Shown: positions 1-8,987, numbered from the stretch's first letter. The stretch is DNA of 64,000 nt from CALINF01 sp039980455 (GCA_039980455.1 JBDXCG010000003.1:1302001-1366000); one strand, 5' to 3'. The notes: a model not told the origin generated them from the letters alone. Made by a program: numbers and translations.

Positions 1-455
1 TGCAGGCGGTTGCTGACTCGAAAAATAGGCTGTGCTTGTGTTGCGCCCTGATCCATCCACCGTGTGGGAACCTGGCTACCCCGTGTAATACCTACCTTCA
101 CACCGGAGGTATTGGACAGGTACACAATATGATCAATCATGCAGTTTTGCTCGCCCCATTCAGGCTCGCGACAGGTACCGAGATGGTGATGACACAGCTC
201 GGGCTTAACGATGCACGTATCGCACTGCGCAAGTCGCTTGAAACACGGATAGCAGTAGCCCTGACTAAAACTCTTGTTAGTCTTGCGATTACAGTGGACG
301 CAGTTGATCACTCCGGTGTACTCAAGGCTGATGGCTTGGCCTAACAGCGCGTTGGCAGAGACTTCGGTGTCGCCGAATAACAAATGGTACTGCACGGTTT
401 CGGCCAACTCTGTACGCATTTTGCGCACCATTCCGCTTGCCAGGTTAGCTGCCAC
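1..455 (-). CDS. DUF2797 family protein (C-terminus cut by window edge)
   Basis: I read this directly from the minus strand; the frame is open from a GTG at 455 to the left edge (151 codons). An AAGGAG ribosome site (462-467) lies six bases before the GTG and overlaps the stop of the upstream yeaC gene. The protein has the DUF2797 pattern: an early KMRTELAETVQYHLLFGD stretch, then a cysteine-rich block with CVHC, CYPC, CDTC and CREPEWGEQNC motifs, followed by HIVYLSNTSGVKVGITR. The paired cysteines suggest zinc binding, and the KVGITR region resembles GIY-YIG-type folds; both are inferences. Function is unknown. It is the last visible gene of the nadK-rhomboid-yeaC operon. Confidence 0.85.
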   Translation of the reverse strand, partial: MAANLASGMVRKMRTELAETVQYHLLFGDTEVSANALLGQAISLEYTGVINCVHCNRKTNKSFSQGYCYPCFKRLAQCDTCIVKPELCHHHLGTCREPEWGEQNCMIDHIVYLSNTSGVKVGITRGSQVPTRWMDQGATQAQPIFRVSNRL

Positions 456-465
456 AGATTGCTCC

Positions 466-732
466 TTAGTGTTGGTCCCGGTCTTTCCAGGTTAGGGGGG
501 TTTCCCGTACTTGCGCCTCAAAAGCGCTCGTCTTCTTGCCGCGATCAATGAATCCGACACGCTCATGTTCTGGGAGGTGTATCTCGCCCCACGCGATAAC
601 GGCCGCGAGCGCGTGCTCGCGCTGCTCCGACGTCATAGGCCGGCCATCCGGCCAACGCCCTTGCTCGAGCGCCTTCTTCAGATTTTCATAAATTTCTGGC
701 GACATTTTGTCGATCGCCTGCTGATAGTCCAT
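466..732 (-). CDS. YeaC family protein (DUF1315)
   Basis: Small soluble protein of 88 residues matching the DUF1315/YeaC family, recognised by the N-terminal pattern DKMSPEIYENLKKALEQGRW followed by PDGRPMTSEQ and an AVIAWGEIHLPEHERVGFID segment. No signal peptide or membrane segment is visible and no catalytic motif can be named. It sits 47 bases downstream of the rhomboid gene and ten bases before the DUF2797 gene, so all are probably on one transcript. The YeaC-DUF2797 pairing is common in gammaproteobacteria, but the biochemical role is not known. Confidence 0.85.
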   Translation of the reverse strand: MDYQQAIDKMSPEIYENLKKALEQGRWPDGRPMTSEQREHALAAVIAWGEIHLPEHERVGFIDRGKKTSAFEAQVRETPLTWKDRDQH

Positions 733-779
733 AAGCTGGTGCCTGAGAAAAGACTAGATTATAGCGTGTGTAGCTCCGC

Positions 780-1631
780 TTAGGAGGTACTCGAGCGCGA
801 AGACAACGCGAAAACCACTCCCAGAATCGCCCCGCTGACGAGCCCGCCGACATGCGCCGCATTGGCGATCGCTCCAAAGCCCAGCACTTCTACGACTCCC
901 AGCATACACACAACCAGCCAACCCACCATGAACACCATGATCCCTGTGGGAGGTGCAATCTGCCAGGCTGGCTGCACTTTTGCGCCTGCCCAGCTAAAGC
1001 CAAGCAGTCCATAGACAACCCCGGACATCCCGCCAAACAAACTGGGGCCGCCAAACAGGTACTGGCAGGCATTGGAAACCATCGCGATCACCAGGAATAA
1101 TCCCAACATATTGAGCCCGCCCATGACACGCTCCACACGGGCCCCCAGTTCCCACAACCACAAGCTGTTGAACACTATGTGCAGCCAGCCAAAGTGAAGA
1201 AACGCCGGGGTAATAAGACGCCAATATTGTCCACCCATTTCTCCAAAGCTTATCGAGTCTCCCATCACCACTAACGGCGAAAACGTGAAATAACTCAAAA
1301 TAGTGAGTGGTAGTTGAAAGTAGATCAGCAAAAATCCGGCAATCGAAAGCAGGATTAACACGGCAGTGACTGGTGCAACGCGTAGCCGTTGAACGAGAGA
1401 CGGAGTCGGCATTCGCGGAGACTGTGTTACCTCGATTTTCACCTGACCGGAGCGCCAGGCCTCATACAATGCCTTAACTTGCGCGACAGCCTCAGGGCTA
1501 CTCACTTTAAGTACCTGCTGTCCGCGCTCCTCAAACACCCGGTGCGCAACGCCGTGCTGTTTAAGCACTGCGCTCAACGGTAGAAGATCTTCCTCAACGC
1601 CAACGCTGAGGGCGGTATGGGCAAACGTCAT
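780..1631 (-). CDS. Rhomboid family intramembrane serine protease (GlpG-like)
   Basis: A 283-residue polytopic membrane protease that would cut transmembrane substrates within the inner membrane. After a cytoplasmic N-terminal region (about 1-80, like the GlpG N-domain) come about six hydrophobic segments. The catalytic Ser is in GGMSG (Ser203) and its His partner in NAAHVGGL (His260); the HIVFN motif (His151, Asn155) supplies the oxyanion-side residues. All dyad residues are intact, so it should be active. Its ATG directly abuts the TAG of nadK, which indicates translational coupling. A glpE/glpR context is absent, so the glpG symbol is not assigned. Confidence 0.92.
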   Translation of the reverse strand: MTFAHTALSVGVEEDLLPLSAVLKQHGVAHRVFEERGQQVLKVSSPEAVAQVKALYEAWRSGQVKIEVTQSPRMPTPSLVQRLRVAPVTAVLILLSIAGFLLIYFQLPLTILSYFTFSPLVVMGDSISFGEMGGQYWRLITPAFLHFGWLHIVFNSLWLWELGARVERVMGGLNMLGLFLVIAMVSNACQYLFGGPSLFGGMSGVVYGLLGFSWAGAKVQPAWQIAPPTGIMVFMVGWLVVCMLGVVEVLGFGAIANAAHVGGLVSGAILGVVFALSSRSSTS

Positions 1632-2516
1632 CTAGTTGACCAGCGCATCGCCCCAGCGCAGCTTATCGCGGCAACTGGCATAAAAGCTGTGGCCTTTAGG
1701 GTGTAACAACAGCAGGCGATGAGGCTTCTTTACTATGGCAACTGAGTCACCGGGACGCGCCGTCAGATTTACCTGGCCATCGCAAGTCACAGGTGGGTGC
1801 GTTCTATTTCTGTCCAATATATCGATGCGGACTTCACTGTTGCCGTCCAAAACAATGGGCCGACTGCTAAGCGCGTGTGGGAACATCGGCACGAGTACAA
1901 TCGCGTCCAGTGTTGGGTGCATAATCGGCCCGCCACCAGACAATGAATAAGCGGTTGACCCTGTAGGCGTGGAGACGATTAAGCCATCAGCCCGCTGGCG
2001 ATAGACAAACACATCGTTAACATAGAGCTCGAATTCAATCATTTGCGCTGAGGTGCCAGAGTTCACCACCACATCATTCAGCGCGTCTGCAGAGCCTATG
2101 ACCTTGCCATCGCGTAGTACTGTGGCATCAAGCAGAAATCGGCTCTCCTGATCGTAATGGCCATCCAGCACAGCACTCACCTGCTCGGAGAGCTCGTCAG
2201 GCGTGATATCAGTCAGGAAGCCCAACCGGCCACGATTCACACCCAGCACAGGCAGGTCGAATCGCGCTAGGGTCCTCGCAGCGCCAAGCAAGCTGCCATC
2301 GCCACCAATCACAATCACCAGATCTGCGCGCTCGCCTATCTCTGCGATGGGCAGCCTGGGGTCTTCAGAACTGGGGACCAGTTCTGCGAGTCGCTCTTCG
2401 AGCAATACTTCGTGACCCCGTAGGTGTAACAGAGTAATCAACTCTTCCAGAACAGGCGCTAGCCCCTCCCGCTGAGATCGGCCGACCAGTCCTACACAAG
2501 CAAAAGACGCTGGCAT
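1632..2516 (-). CDS. nadK: NAD kinase
   Basis: ATP-dependent phosphorylation of NAD to NADP in the cytoplasm. The 294-residue length is normal for bacterial NadK. Diagnostic motifs are GGDGS (71-75, catalytic Asp and phosphate binding), the GVNRGRLGFLTD block (92-103), ALNDVV with the conserved Asn-Asp pair (147-148), and TPTGSTAYSLSGGGP (183-197). It is the first gene of a minus-strand operon with the rhomboid, YeaC and DUF2797 genes. Its promoter must lie in the 132 bases shared with the divergent DUF1853 gene. The ATG at 2516 gives the usual start ahead of the Rossmann-like first strand. Confidence 0.97.
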   Translation of the reverse strand: MPASFACVGLVGRSQREGLAPVLEELITLLHLRGHEVLLEERLAELVPSSEDPRLPIAEIGERADLVIVIGGDGSLLGAARTLARFDLPVLGVNRGRLGFLTDITPDELSEQVSAVLDGHYDQESRFLLDATVLRDGKVIGSADALNDVVVNSGTSAQMIEFELYVNDVFVYRQRADGLIVSTPTGSTAYSLSGGGPIMHPTLDAIVLVPMFPHALSSRPIVLDGNSEVRIDILDRNRTHPPVTCDGQVNLTARPGDSVAIVKKPHRLLLLHPKGHSFYASCRDKLRWGDALVN

Positions 2517-2648
2517 AGTTCAAACACCCACGATGCATTAAGGATTGGTATTATAACCACACTCTCAAGATGACGCGCAGGTACTCCTATCAACTTCAGC
2601 AATCAATATGTACGCGACCTGGCGTGGGCCTGTTTCGGCCCGAGATTA

Positions 2649-3521
2649 ATGCACACACGCGAACTCAACTCAGGCGATTTAAGTGTCGACAATTGCGCAC
2701 TGGAATTGACTGAAGCAAGACGAGACTGGCTGCATCAATTAGACGGTAGTCCCTCTGCGCTGCAAGAATGGCTGGAGCGCTCGCCTACTCGCCGGCTTGG
2801 CTTGTACTTCGAGGCTCTGTGGCAGTATTTTCTTGAAACTGACCCGCTGGTTGATCTCGTGGCTCACAATCTAGCTGTAAGAGCCAACGGGCGGACTCTG
2901 GGGGAATTTGACTGCCTCTACTACTGCCACGAGCGTCAACGGCATGTGCATCTGGAGTTAGCCGTTAAATACTTTCTGGGTATCGATGGCGAAACAGCCT
3001 CTGGACACAGCCAGTGGCAACAGTGGTGGGGGCCCAACAGCGTCGACCGACTGGATCTCAAAATCAATCACCTGATGAACAAGCAAATCCAATTGGGACA
3101 ACGCACGGAAGCTGAAGCCGTTCTTGCCGACCTGGGTATCATCGACCCAATATTGGAAGTGGAAATCCGCGGCTATCTGTTCCGTAAGACAGGCAGCACT
3201 CTGCCTTCGCCAATGGGGTATAACTCACAACAATCTCTCGCAAAATGGCTCTTTCACAGCGACGCCAGAACGTCTATCGCGGCGTTCCAATCCGCTCGTT
3301 TTACTACACTGCCCCGCCTGCACTGGTTGTCGGCAGCGAAGGCATCCGACAACGACTGCATGAATGGTGGTGAGATGATGGCAGCGTTGGATGCTCACTT
3401 TAATACGGGTTCTCGACCGCAGCTACTGGCTGCTATGGACGAAACTGGATGGGAAACGGAACGATTTTTTGTCGTGCCAGACGGTTGGCCCGCGCCAGAG
3501 CCTAGCTCTCAGTCGAGTTAA
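2649..3521 (+). CDS. DUF1853 family protein (true start probably upstream)
   Basis: A 290-residue protein matching DUF1853, seen in SPTRRLGLYFEALWQYFL and GEFDCLYY...HLELAVKYF. The Asp followed by Glu-x-x-x-Lys in the second block resembles the core of PD-(D/E)XK nuclease folds; nuclease activity is inference only. The frame is open upstream to 2574, and that extension encodes VRDLAWACFGPRL, which resembles the usual DUF1853 N-terminus. No ATG, GTG or TTG occurs in that extension, so the first standard codon is ATG 2649. Its 3' end overlaps the convergent PLP-enzyme gene by 20 bases. Confidence 0.85.
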   Translation: MHTRELNSGDLSVDNCALELTEARRDWLHQLDGSPSALQEWLERSPTRRLGLYFEALWQYFLETDPLVDLVAHNLAVRANGRTLGEFDCLYYCHERQRHVHLELAVKYFLGIDGETASGHSQWQQWWGPNSVDRLDLKINHLMNKQIQLGQRTEAEAVLADLGIIDPILEVEIRGYLFRKTGSTLPSPMGYNSQQSLAKWLFHSDARTSIAAFQSARFTTLPRLHWLSAAKASDNDCMNGGEMMAALDAHFNTGSRPQLLAAMDETGWETERFFVVPDGWPAPEPSSQSS

Positions 3522-4473
3522 TGGGCTCTAGCCATGAGTAGCCTCTCCTACCCTGAAGACCGCCGGTATGTATGAAGGTTATAGGCTGTGCTGTAGATAT
3601 TTGACCTTCTTCCACCATCCGACGCAGAGCTAACATTGCCTTAGCTGTATAGACAGGCTCCAAAGGCGGCCCACCTAACGCTTCGAATTCGAGCATAAAT
3701 GACTTGAGAGCCTCATTCACACGCGCGAATCCTCCGCAGTGGTGATCGTGCTCGATGCGCCAACGACCTGAGTCGGAATATCCAGACTCGTGCAGCAGCG
3801 ATTGCACCCTGGTCTGCAGGTCCTTTGCCCCCTTCAAAGCGCTTACACCAATCACCTCGCGGCAACTATCCATCCCCGCGACGATACCGGCCAGCGTGGT
3901 ACCCGTGCCGACGCCCAACACGATGGGTCCTGCTGTTGCCGGACCTGCTCGCAGCAGATCAGCCAGTGCCAGGCAACCTTTTAATCCTGCAGCGCCCGCG
4001 CCCCCCTCGGGCACAACAAGACAGGGACCGTAGGTCGCCGCTATTGCCTCCAGGAAGTCAGGTTCATCCTTACGCCGATAACTTGAACGATCGACGGGTA
4101 CCAGCTGCATTCCCATAGCCTGAGCATCGACCAGCATCGGTGTGAGTGGCTGATGGAGCTCGCCGCGCACCAGACCCACTGTCTCGATATTGTTCACCTG
4201 CCCTACGGCGGCCAGTGCGTGCAAATGATTGGACCACGCGCCTCCGAAGGAAACTATCCGGTTCACACCCTGCGTCGCAGCCTGATCGAGATAGCCACTG
4301 AGTTTGAGCAGTTTGTTGCCGGGCGCGTACTCGCTCAACAGATCCAAACGCAAACAAATGACATCCGCCCCGAGAAACTCTTGCAGCCGATCGTTGTCCA
4401 ATCGGTACCACAACTTGGCAATGTCAGCTGCGCTGGGTAAGCTGACGCCTCGAATATTCAACGATTGATCCAT
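3502..4473 (-). CDS. ACC deaminase / D-cysteine desulfhydrase family PLP enzyme
   Basis: Fold-type II PLP enzyme of 323 residues from the family containing 1-aminocyclopropane-1-carboxylate deaminase and D-cysteine desulfhydrase. The PLP lysine is in APGNKLLKL (Lys54), followed by SFGGAWSNH (75-83), which holds the cofactor-facing Ser and Asn, and a glycine-rich GVGTGTTLAG phosphate loop. Which substrate is used (ACC, D-cysteine or another amino acid) cannot be decided from sequence alone. The gene starts 18 bases from the divergent lipoprotein gene, so the two promoters lie within each other's coding region, and its 3' end overlaps DUF1853. Confidence 0.88.
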   Translation of the reverse strand: MDQSLNIRGVSLPSAADIAKLWYRLDNDRLQEFLGADVICLRLDLLSEYAPGNKLLKLSGYLDQAATQGVNRIVSFGGAWSNHLHALAAVGQVNNIETVGLVRGELHQPLTPMLVDAQAMGMQLVPVDRSSYRRKDEPDFLEAIAATYGPCLVVPEGGAGAAGLKGCLALADLLRAGPATAGPIVLGVGTGTTLAGIVAGMDSCREVIGVSALKGAKDLQTRVQSLLHESGYSDSGRWRIEHDHHCGGFARVNEALKSFMLEFEALGGPPLEPVYTAKAMLALRRMVEEGQISTAQPITFIHTGGLQGRRGYSWLEPINSTES

Positions 4474-4491
4474 ACAGCAAGGAAAATTCTC

Positions 4492-5175
4492 ATGACGGGA
4501 CGTATTCTACTCTTATTAGGCAGCATCGCGATGCTGGCCGCCTGCGCCAAAACACCCGAGATCCAAACCGGCGCTGACGCGGAAGTAATCAACGGCAATC
4601 TCCATAAGGTGGACAATGCGAGCTTCAAACTCTCCTACGTCGACCCCGATGCCGACTTCACCAAATACCAAAGAGTCCTGGTTAAGCCGCTGGGTTTAGA
4701 TAATGTTGAAATCATCCAACCCAGCAGCGCCTCTACCGTAGTGGGAAGAAAAGACTGGGTACTCACAGACAAAGACAAGGCCATGCTTTCAGAAGCTTAC
4801 ATGGAAGCCATGAAGGAGCAACTGGAGACCAAGGGCGGCTATGCGCTGACCAATGAACCCGCTGACGATGTGCTGGAAATTTCAGCAATGATCACCACCA
4901 TTGCGCCGTCTGCACCGAGGGATGACAACAGCTCTCGCGGCGTTGGACGCACACAAGTGTACACTGAAGGAGCTGGCAGCATGGCTATCGCTGTCGCCTA
5001 TGGCGATTCGGAAACCGGCGAAGTGCTAGGTTTGGCAAAAGACGCCAGAGCAAGTAACAACACCAGCTTCGGCGTCAATAACAGCGTTACCAATCGCTCT
5101 GATGTGCGTCGCATGCTGTCCTCTTGGGCCTCCAATATTCGCGTGGGCCTGGACCGCGTTCACGGCAAGCAATAG
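4492..5175 (+). CDS. DUF3313-type lipoprotein
   Basis: Predicted outer-membrane or periplasmic lipoprotein of 227 residues. The N-terminus MTGRILLLLGSIAMLAAC is a lipoprotein signal ending in an LAAC lipobox, with the mature protein starting at that Cys. I chose ATG 4492 over the in-frame ATG at 4465 because an AAGGA site at 4479-4483 is correctly spaced and the longer form would put charged residues before the signal. The body resembles DUF3313 (YQRVLVKPLGLDNVEI, then an EISAMITTIAP strand and a Ser/Asn-rich segment). Function is unknown; it may be a surface or assembly accessory protein. Confidence 0.85.
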   Translation: MTGRILLLLGSIAMLAACAKTPEIQTGADAEVINGNLHKVDNASFKLSYVDPDADFTKYQRVLVKPLGLDNVEIIQPSSASTVVGRKDWVLTDKDKAMLSEAYMEAMKEQLETKGGYALTNEPADDVLEISAMITTIAPSAPRDDNSSRGVGRTQVYTEGAGSMAIAVAYGDSETGEVLGLAKDARASNNTSFGVNNSVTNRSDVRRMLSSWASNIRVGLDRVHGKQ

Positions 5176-5187
5176 TCTGCCGCACGG

Positions 5188-5217
5188 AGCGCAGCAAGCC
5201 ATCCAGCTTCCTGCGCT
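5188..5217. terminator. Hairpin terminator between convergent genes
   Basis: Arms AGCGCAG (5188-5194) and CTGCGCT (5211-5217), continued after one C/C mismatch by AAGC and GCTT around a six-base loop. The stem totals 11 pairs and lies in the 60-base gap between the convergent lipoprotein and monooxygenase genes. The plus-strand exit is pyrimidine-rich rather than a pure T run. Confidence 0.55.
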
Positions 5218-5235
5218 TCTTGCCTCTCCTCTCTA

Positions 5236-6825
5236 TCAGCTTAGCTTGAAGCCCTCGTAACCCTGGGCGACAACCTCCTCACACTTTGCCACGTAGTCTG
5301 GAAAGCCCAGCAACGGCAGAAATACCCGCGGTTTGCCCGGGATATTGGCCCCGAGATACCAGGAATTACAGGTTGGATATAAGGTCCCCTGAGCGACCTC
5401 ATTCACATGCTCAACCCAAGCGTCTTCTGCAGCTTGTTCCGGCTCTATCGCGCAAAGGTCGTTTTGCCTAAGGTAGTCAATGGCATCAGCGATAAACTCT
5501 ACATGCTGTTCAATGCTGGGTAACATGTTGGTTAACACTGATGGGCTGCCCGGGCCAGTCACCATAAAGAAATTAGGAAAGCCTACCGTTTCCAGGCCCA
5601 AATACGTTTTGGGGCCCTCTTGCCACTTATCTTTAAGTGCACGCCCTTCCCGGCCACGAATATCGATACGCGCCAGTGCGCCTGTCATAGCGTCAAATCC
5701 TGTCGCATAGACAAGGCAGTCAAACTCGTGCTCCCCATCGCTGGTACGCACACCCGCAGAAGTAATCGACTCGATAGGTGTTTCGTTAACATCAACCAGA
5801 GAGACATTATCGCGGTTGTAAGTTTCAAAATAGCCAGTGTCGGCGCACAAGCGCTTGCAAAATATCGTGGAGTCGGGCGAGAGTTTCTCTGCCACGTCGG
5901 GATCATTCACCTTACCGCGTATCTTCTTACGCACGAAGTCGGCCGCCAGAGAATTGGCCTCCTCGTCTAGAAACAGGTCGCCAAAAGCCGCTCCAAACAA
6001 TAGTCCACCTTGCTGCCAGTGACGCTCGAACTGCGTTTCACGCTGCTCATCTGTCATCTCCATCGCAAATCCATCATTGCGCGGGTGGCGGGCACCGAAA
6101 CCGATCACTTGCAGTTTATTGCGCTCACGCAGGTCTTCGTAACGAGCCTTTATACGCTTAACCAATTCGGGGGACAGCGGCTCGTTCTGGGCGGGAACCG
6201 AATAGTTTGGAGTTCGTTGAAATACAGTGAGCTGACTCGCCTGTTCTGCGATCAGCGGGATAGACTGAATAGCTGAGGACCCCGTACCGATTACACCGAC
6301 GCGCTTGCCGGTAAAGTCGACAGCTTGGTGCGGCCAACGCCCCGTATGGTAGACCTCACCCGTAAAATGGTCTTTGCCGGGTAACTCGGGTTCGTTGGGT
6401 ACCGACAGGCAGCCCGTGGCAGCAATAACAAATCGTGCCTCGCTGCACTGCCCATCATGTGTGGTTACTGCCCAGAGACCAGTCTGCTCGTTGTAGACAG
6501 CAGACTGCACACGCGTTTCAAACTGGATGTCGTCACGCAACGAAAAACGATCAGCCACATGTCGTGCGTAATCAAGAATCTCAGGCTGGGCAGAATAGCG
6601 TTCGCTCCACTCCCACTCCTGCTGTAGATCCTCATCAAACTGATAGGAGTACTCCAGACTCTCGACATCGCAGCGAGCACCAGGATAACGATTCCAGTAC
6701 CAGGTTCCACCCACATCTGTGCCTGCCTCAAAGACTGTTGCCGACAGTCCAATCTGCCGCAGACGATGCAGCATATACATCCCAGCGAATCCTGCGCCTA
6801 TAACAATTGCGTCCTTCTGGAGCAT
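5236..6825 (-). CDS. Flavin-binding Baeyer-Villiger monooxygenase
   Basis: FAD- and NADPH-dependent monooxygenase (529 residues) expected to insert oxygen into ketones, or to oxidise a heteroatom. Visible motifs: FAD-binding GAGFAG (10-15), GGTWYWNRYPGARCD (39-53) typical of cyclohexanone-monooxygenase relatives, the Baeyer-Villiger fingerprint FTGEVYHTGRWP (154-165, matching FxGxxxHxxxWP), NADPH-binding GTGSSA (180-185), and FQRTPNYSVPA after it. The length fits type I BVMOs. It is transcribed alone, converging on the lipoprotein gene. Substrate is not predictable; steroid, terpene or aliphatic ketones are all possible. Confidence 0.9.
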   Translation of the reverse strand: MLQKDAIVIGAGFAGMYMLHRLRQIGLSATVFEAGTDVGGTWYWNRYPGARCDVESLEYSYQFDEDLQQEWEWSERYSAQPEILDYARHVADRFSLRDDIQFETRVQSAVYNEQTGLWAVTTHDGQCSEARFVIAATGCLSVPNEPELPGKDHFTGEVYHTGRWPHQAVDFTGKRVGVIGTGSSAIQSIPLIAEQASQLTVFQRTPNYSVPAQNEPLSPELVKRIKARYEDLRERNKLQVIGFGARHPRNDGFAMEMTDEQRETQFERHWQQGGLLFGAAFGDLFLDEEANSLAADFVRKKIRGKVNDPDVAEKLSPDSTIFCKRLCADTGYFETYNRDNVSLVDVNETPIESITSAGVRTSDGEHEFDCLVYATGFDAMTGALARIDIRGREGRALKDKWQEGPKTYLGLETVGFPNFFMVTGPGSPSVLTNMLPSIEQHVEFIADAIDYLRQNDLCAIEPEQAAEDAWVEHVNEVAQGTLYPTCNSWYLGANIPGKPRVFLPLLGFPDYVAKCEEVVAQGYEGFKLS

Positions 6826-6958
6826 ATTCCCCCCCCTGATTAAATAACAAGACGATCTCGTGCCAGTTGGCAGTCTAGTCTATCAGTTGGTAGGGTGCAT
6901 CTAACGGTGGCCTTAAACGGCAATGGGAAAAGGAAAGGGGCAGTTCACCAAAGATCAG

Positions 6959-7948
6959 TCAGCCAATGAGGCCCACATTGTTTTTCTCCAGAACCTGCTC
7001 AGCTCTATAGCTGGATCTAACCAGAACGCCAGATACCACCTCTAGGAAACCTTTCTCAAGCCCCCATTGACGATATAACTCAAACTGCTCAGGCGTAACG
7101 TAGCGATCAATCGGATAGTGATTCTGTGTAGGTTGCAGATACTGCCCTAGAGTAAGGATGTCCACGTTGGCAGCGCGTAAGTCATCCATCGCCTCACGGA
7201 TTTCATCCTCACTCTCGCCCAAGCCCAGCATCAGACTGGTTTTGGTGAGCACGGACGGACGGTGAGCCTTGGCGTGTGCTAGCACATCAAGGGTTTGCTG
7301 ATAGGTCGCTCGTGGATCTCGCACCGGGTGCGTTAGGCGCTCTACAGTTTCCACATTCTGCGCAAACACCTCAATGCCTGAATCCACAACCGTTTCCACA
7401 TCCGCCAGAACCCCAAGAAAGTCCGGGGTTAGTGCCTCGACTGCCGTGTCGGGGTTTTCGTCCTTCACTCGCTTAACACACGCAGCGTAGTGCCCCGCCC
7501 CGCCATCGGGCAGGTCGTCGCGATTAACCGAGGTGAGCACCACATACTTGAGTTTCATCAGCGCCACAGAGCGGGCTGTGTTGGCGGGTTCGTCAGTATC
7601 CAGCCAGCCGTTGGGATTGCCCGTATTGACCGCGCAGAATCGGCAGGCTCGTGTGCAGACATCGCCCATGAGCATAATCGTTGCTGTGCCGGCGCTCCAA
7701 CATTCGCTCATGTTGGGGCATTTGGCTTCCTCGCACACTGTTGCCAGCCGATGCTCATGCACAATGTTTTTCACGTTTTCAAAGGTGGCGCCGCCGCGCA
7801 CTTTTATCCTCAGCCAGTCCGGCTTCGGCAATCGCTCGCCCTGACGGGCAGAGGACTTAATACCGTCTTTTATAGCGGTAATACCTTTGTCATTGACGAA
7901 TTTCTCGCCGCTAGTTACTTGGACGGTAGGTATAAGATCATCGGACAT
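6959..7948 (-). CDS. lipA: Lipoyl synthase
   Basis: Radical-SAM enzyme that inserts two sulfurs into protein-bound octanoyl groups to make lipoyl cofactors. Counting from ATG 7948, the auxiliary cluster ligands are Cys72, Cys77 and Cys83 (C-x4-C-x5-C in CEEAKCPNMSEC) and the radical-SAM cluster ligands Cys98, Cys102 and Cys105 (CTRACRFC); the C-terminal RSSY serine ligand is also present. A TTG at 7969 would add seven residues; neither start has a strong ribosome site, and I prefer the ATG because the following LIPTVQ matches typical LipA N-termini. The lipoyl transferase gene lipB is not adjacent. Confidence 0.96.
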   Translation of the reverse strand: MSDDLIPTVQVTSGEKFVNDKGITAIKDGIKSSARQGERLPKPDWLRIKVRGGATFENVKNIVHEHRLATVCEEAKCPNMSECWSAGTATIMLMGDVCTRACRFCAVNTGNPNGWLDTDEPANTARSVALMKLKYVVLTSVNRDDLPDGGAGHYAACVKRVKDENPDTAVEALTPDFLGVLADVETVVDSGIEVFAQNVETVERLTHPVRDPRATYQQTLDVLAHAKAHRPSVLTKTSLMLGLGESEDEIREAMDDLRAANVDILTLGQYLQPTQNHYPIDRYVTPEQFELYRQWGLEKGFLEVVSGVLVRSSYRAEQVLEKNNVGLIG

Positions 7949-8043
7949 AGGAACTGGGTCTTGAGACAAACGTTAATCGCTAAGTATAACGCATACTGTG
8001 GCAAAGTTGCCGCTACACCAGCCTTCGCGAGAGAACAACTGAT

Positions 8044-8829
8044 TCAAAAGCGCGCCGCCATCCCGAATCCAACGAAGGAGTCAGATTCATCATTCAAGCC
8101 GATACCGGCATTGATATCGAGTTGAATATCCTTACTCCACAAAAAGGTGATCCCCCCATCTAAGGTGATCTCCTCATCCAGTTTCGATTCCGATGGCCAG
8201 ATACCGTAAATTTCAACAAAGGTGCTCAAACTCTGGTTATGACTAAGGGAAGCCCCGACCGCCAATTGCGCATCGTAGACCCTGTCATTCTCAAACTTGT
8301 ATGAGCTTGACTGCACCACACCAAAGACAGAAACCTGATCGGCAGGCGAAAAATCCCATAGAAGGCCCGCGAGTGGGTCCACATTATCTGAGGTCGACGG
8401 TGAGCTACCAACTGGCAGAGACACCAATCCCAGTAGCGTCAGGTTGTAGAGCTCTGCTTCTTGTAGCCTGTACTTACCACCGATAGATAGATCAGCGAAA
8501 GATGACTCAGAAGACTGGTCATCAGCGTCGCCAATATTCCAGCCGTCCCAAAGTACATCCAGCTCCCATTTCTCACTCAAACCGAGCCGCAGATCGAGCT
8601 GCGGCGCAGTCTGCGTGGTCGTGTCGACACCATGATTGTTAAACGCATATTGATAGCCAAACTCAACGTTTAAGTTGCCGGGCTTGACGGTATAGGTGCC
8701 CGTACTGAACCCGGGCCGATCCGCGCTGATGGGGCCATCGTCCGAGAACACACTGGCCGGCAAAACAATAAACCCCATTGATACAAAAACGGCTGGAATT
8801 CGAGTTCCCAAATTGGAGAGCCTTGGCAT
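8044..8829 (-). CDS. Outer-membrane beta-barrel protein, phenol MetA-pathway type transporter
   Basis: Exported protein of about 261 residues resembling the Phenol_MetA_deg (meta-pathway phenol degradation) family of outer-membrane channel-like proteins. It has a signal peptide (MPRLSNLGTRI...VLPASVFS), then ISADRPGFSTGTYTVKPG, alternating hydrophobic strands, and a terminal GFGMAARF ending in Phe, as in Bam-assembled barrels. An upstream in-frame TTG at 8859 would add ten residues ahead of the signal; I prefer ATG 8829. It lies upstream of lipA on the same strand. The transported compound, if any, is unknown. Confidence 0.8.
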   Translation of the reverse strand: MPRLSNLGTRIPAVFVSMGFIVLPASVFSDDGPISADRPGFSTGTYTVKPGNLNVEFGYQYAFNNHGVDTTTQTAPQLDLRLGLSEKWELDVLWDGWNIGDADDQSSESSFADLSIGGKYRLQEAELYNLTLLGLVSLPVGSSPSTSDNVDPLAGLLWDFSPADQVSVFGVVQSSSYKFENDRVYDAQLAVGASLSHNQSLSTFVEIYGIWPSESKLDEEITLDGGITFLWSKDIQLDINAGIGLNDESDSFVGFGMAARF

Positions 8830-8930
8830 TTCGTCTGAGAATGACTGCGGGACACACAATTGCTGTTCCCGCCCCGGAGTGCTATCAACCGCCCTGCGCT
8901 TCGCACGTCAACAAATATACCAACAAAGCA

Positions 8931-8946
8931 GACCGGACGGGATTCG
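8931..8946 (-). repeat. Near-copy of the tRNA-Asp 3' end
   Basis: Bases 8931-8946 match 9031-9046 (inside tRNA-Asp, T-arm to acceptor) in 15 of 16 positions, and the copies are exactly 100 bases apart. It lies just past the tRNA operon terminator. It could be a tRNA remnant or an old attachment site. Confidence 0.6.
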
Positions 8947-8987
8947 TCGAACGCGGGTTCTCGCCTTCATTCAAGAACCGTAGATAC

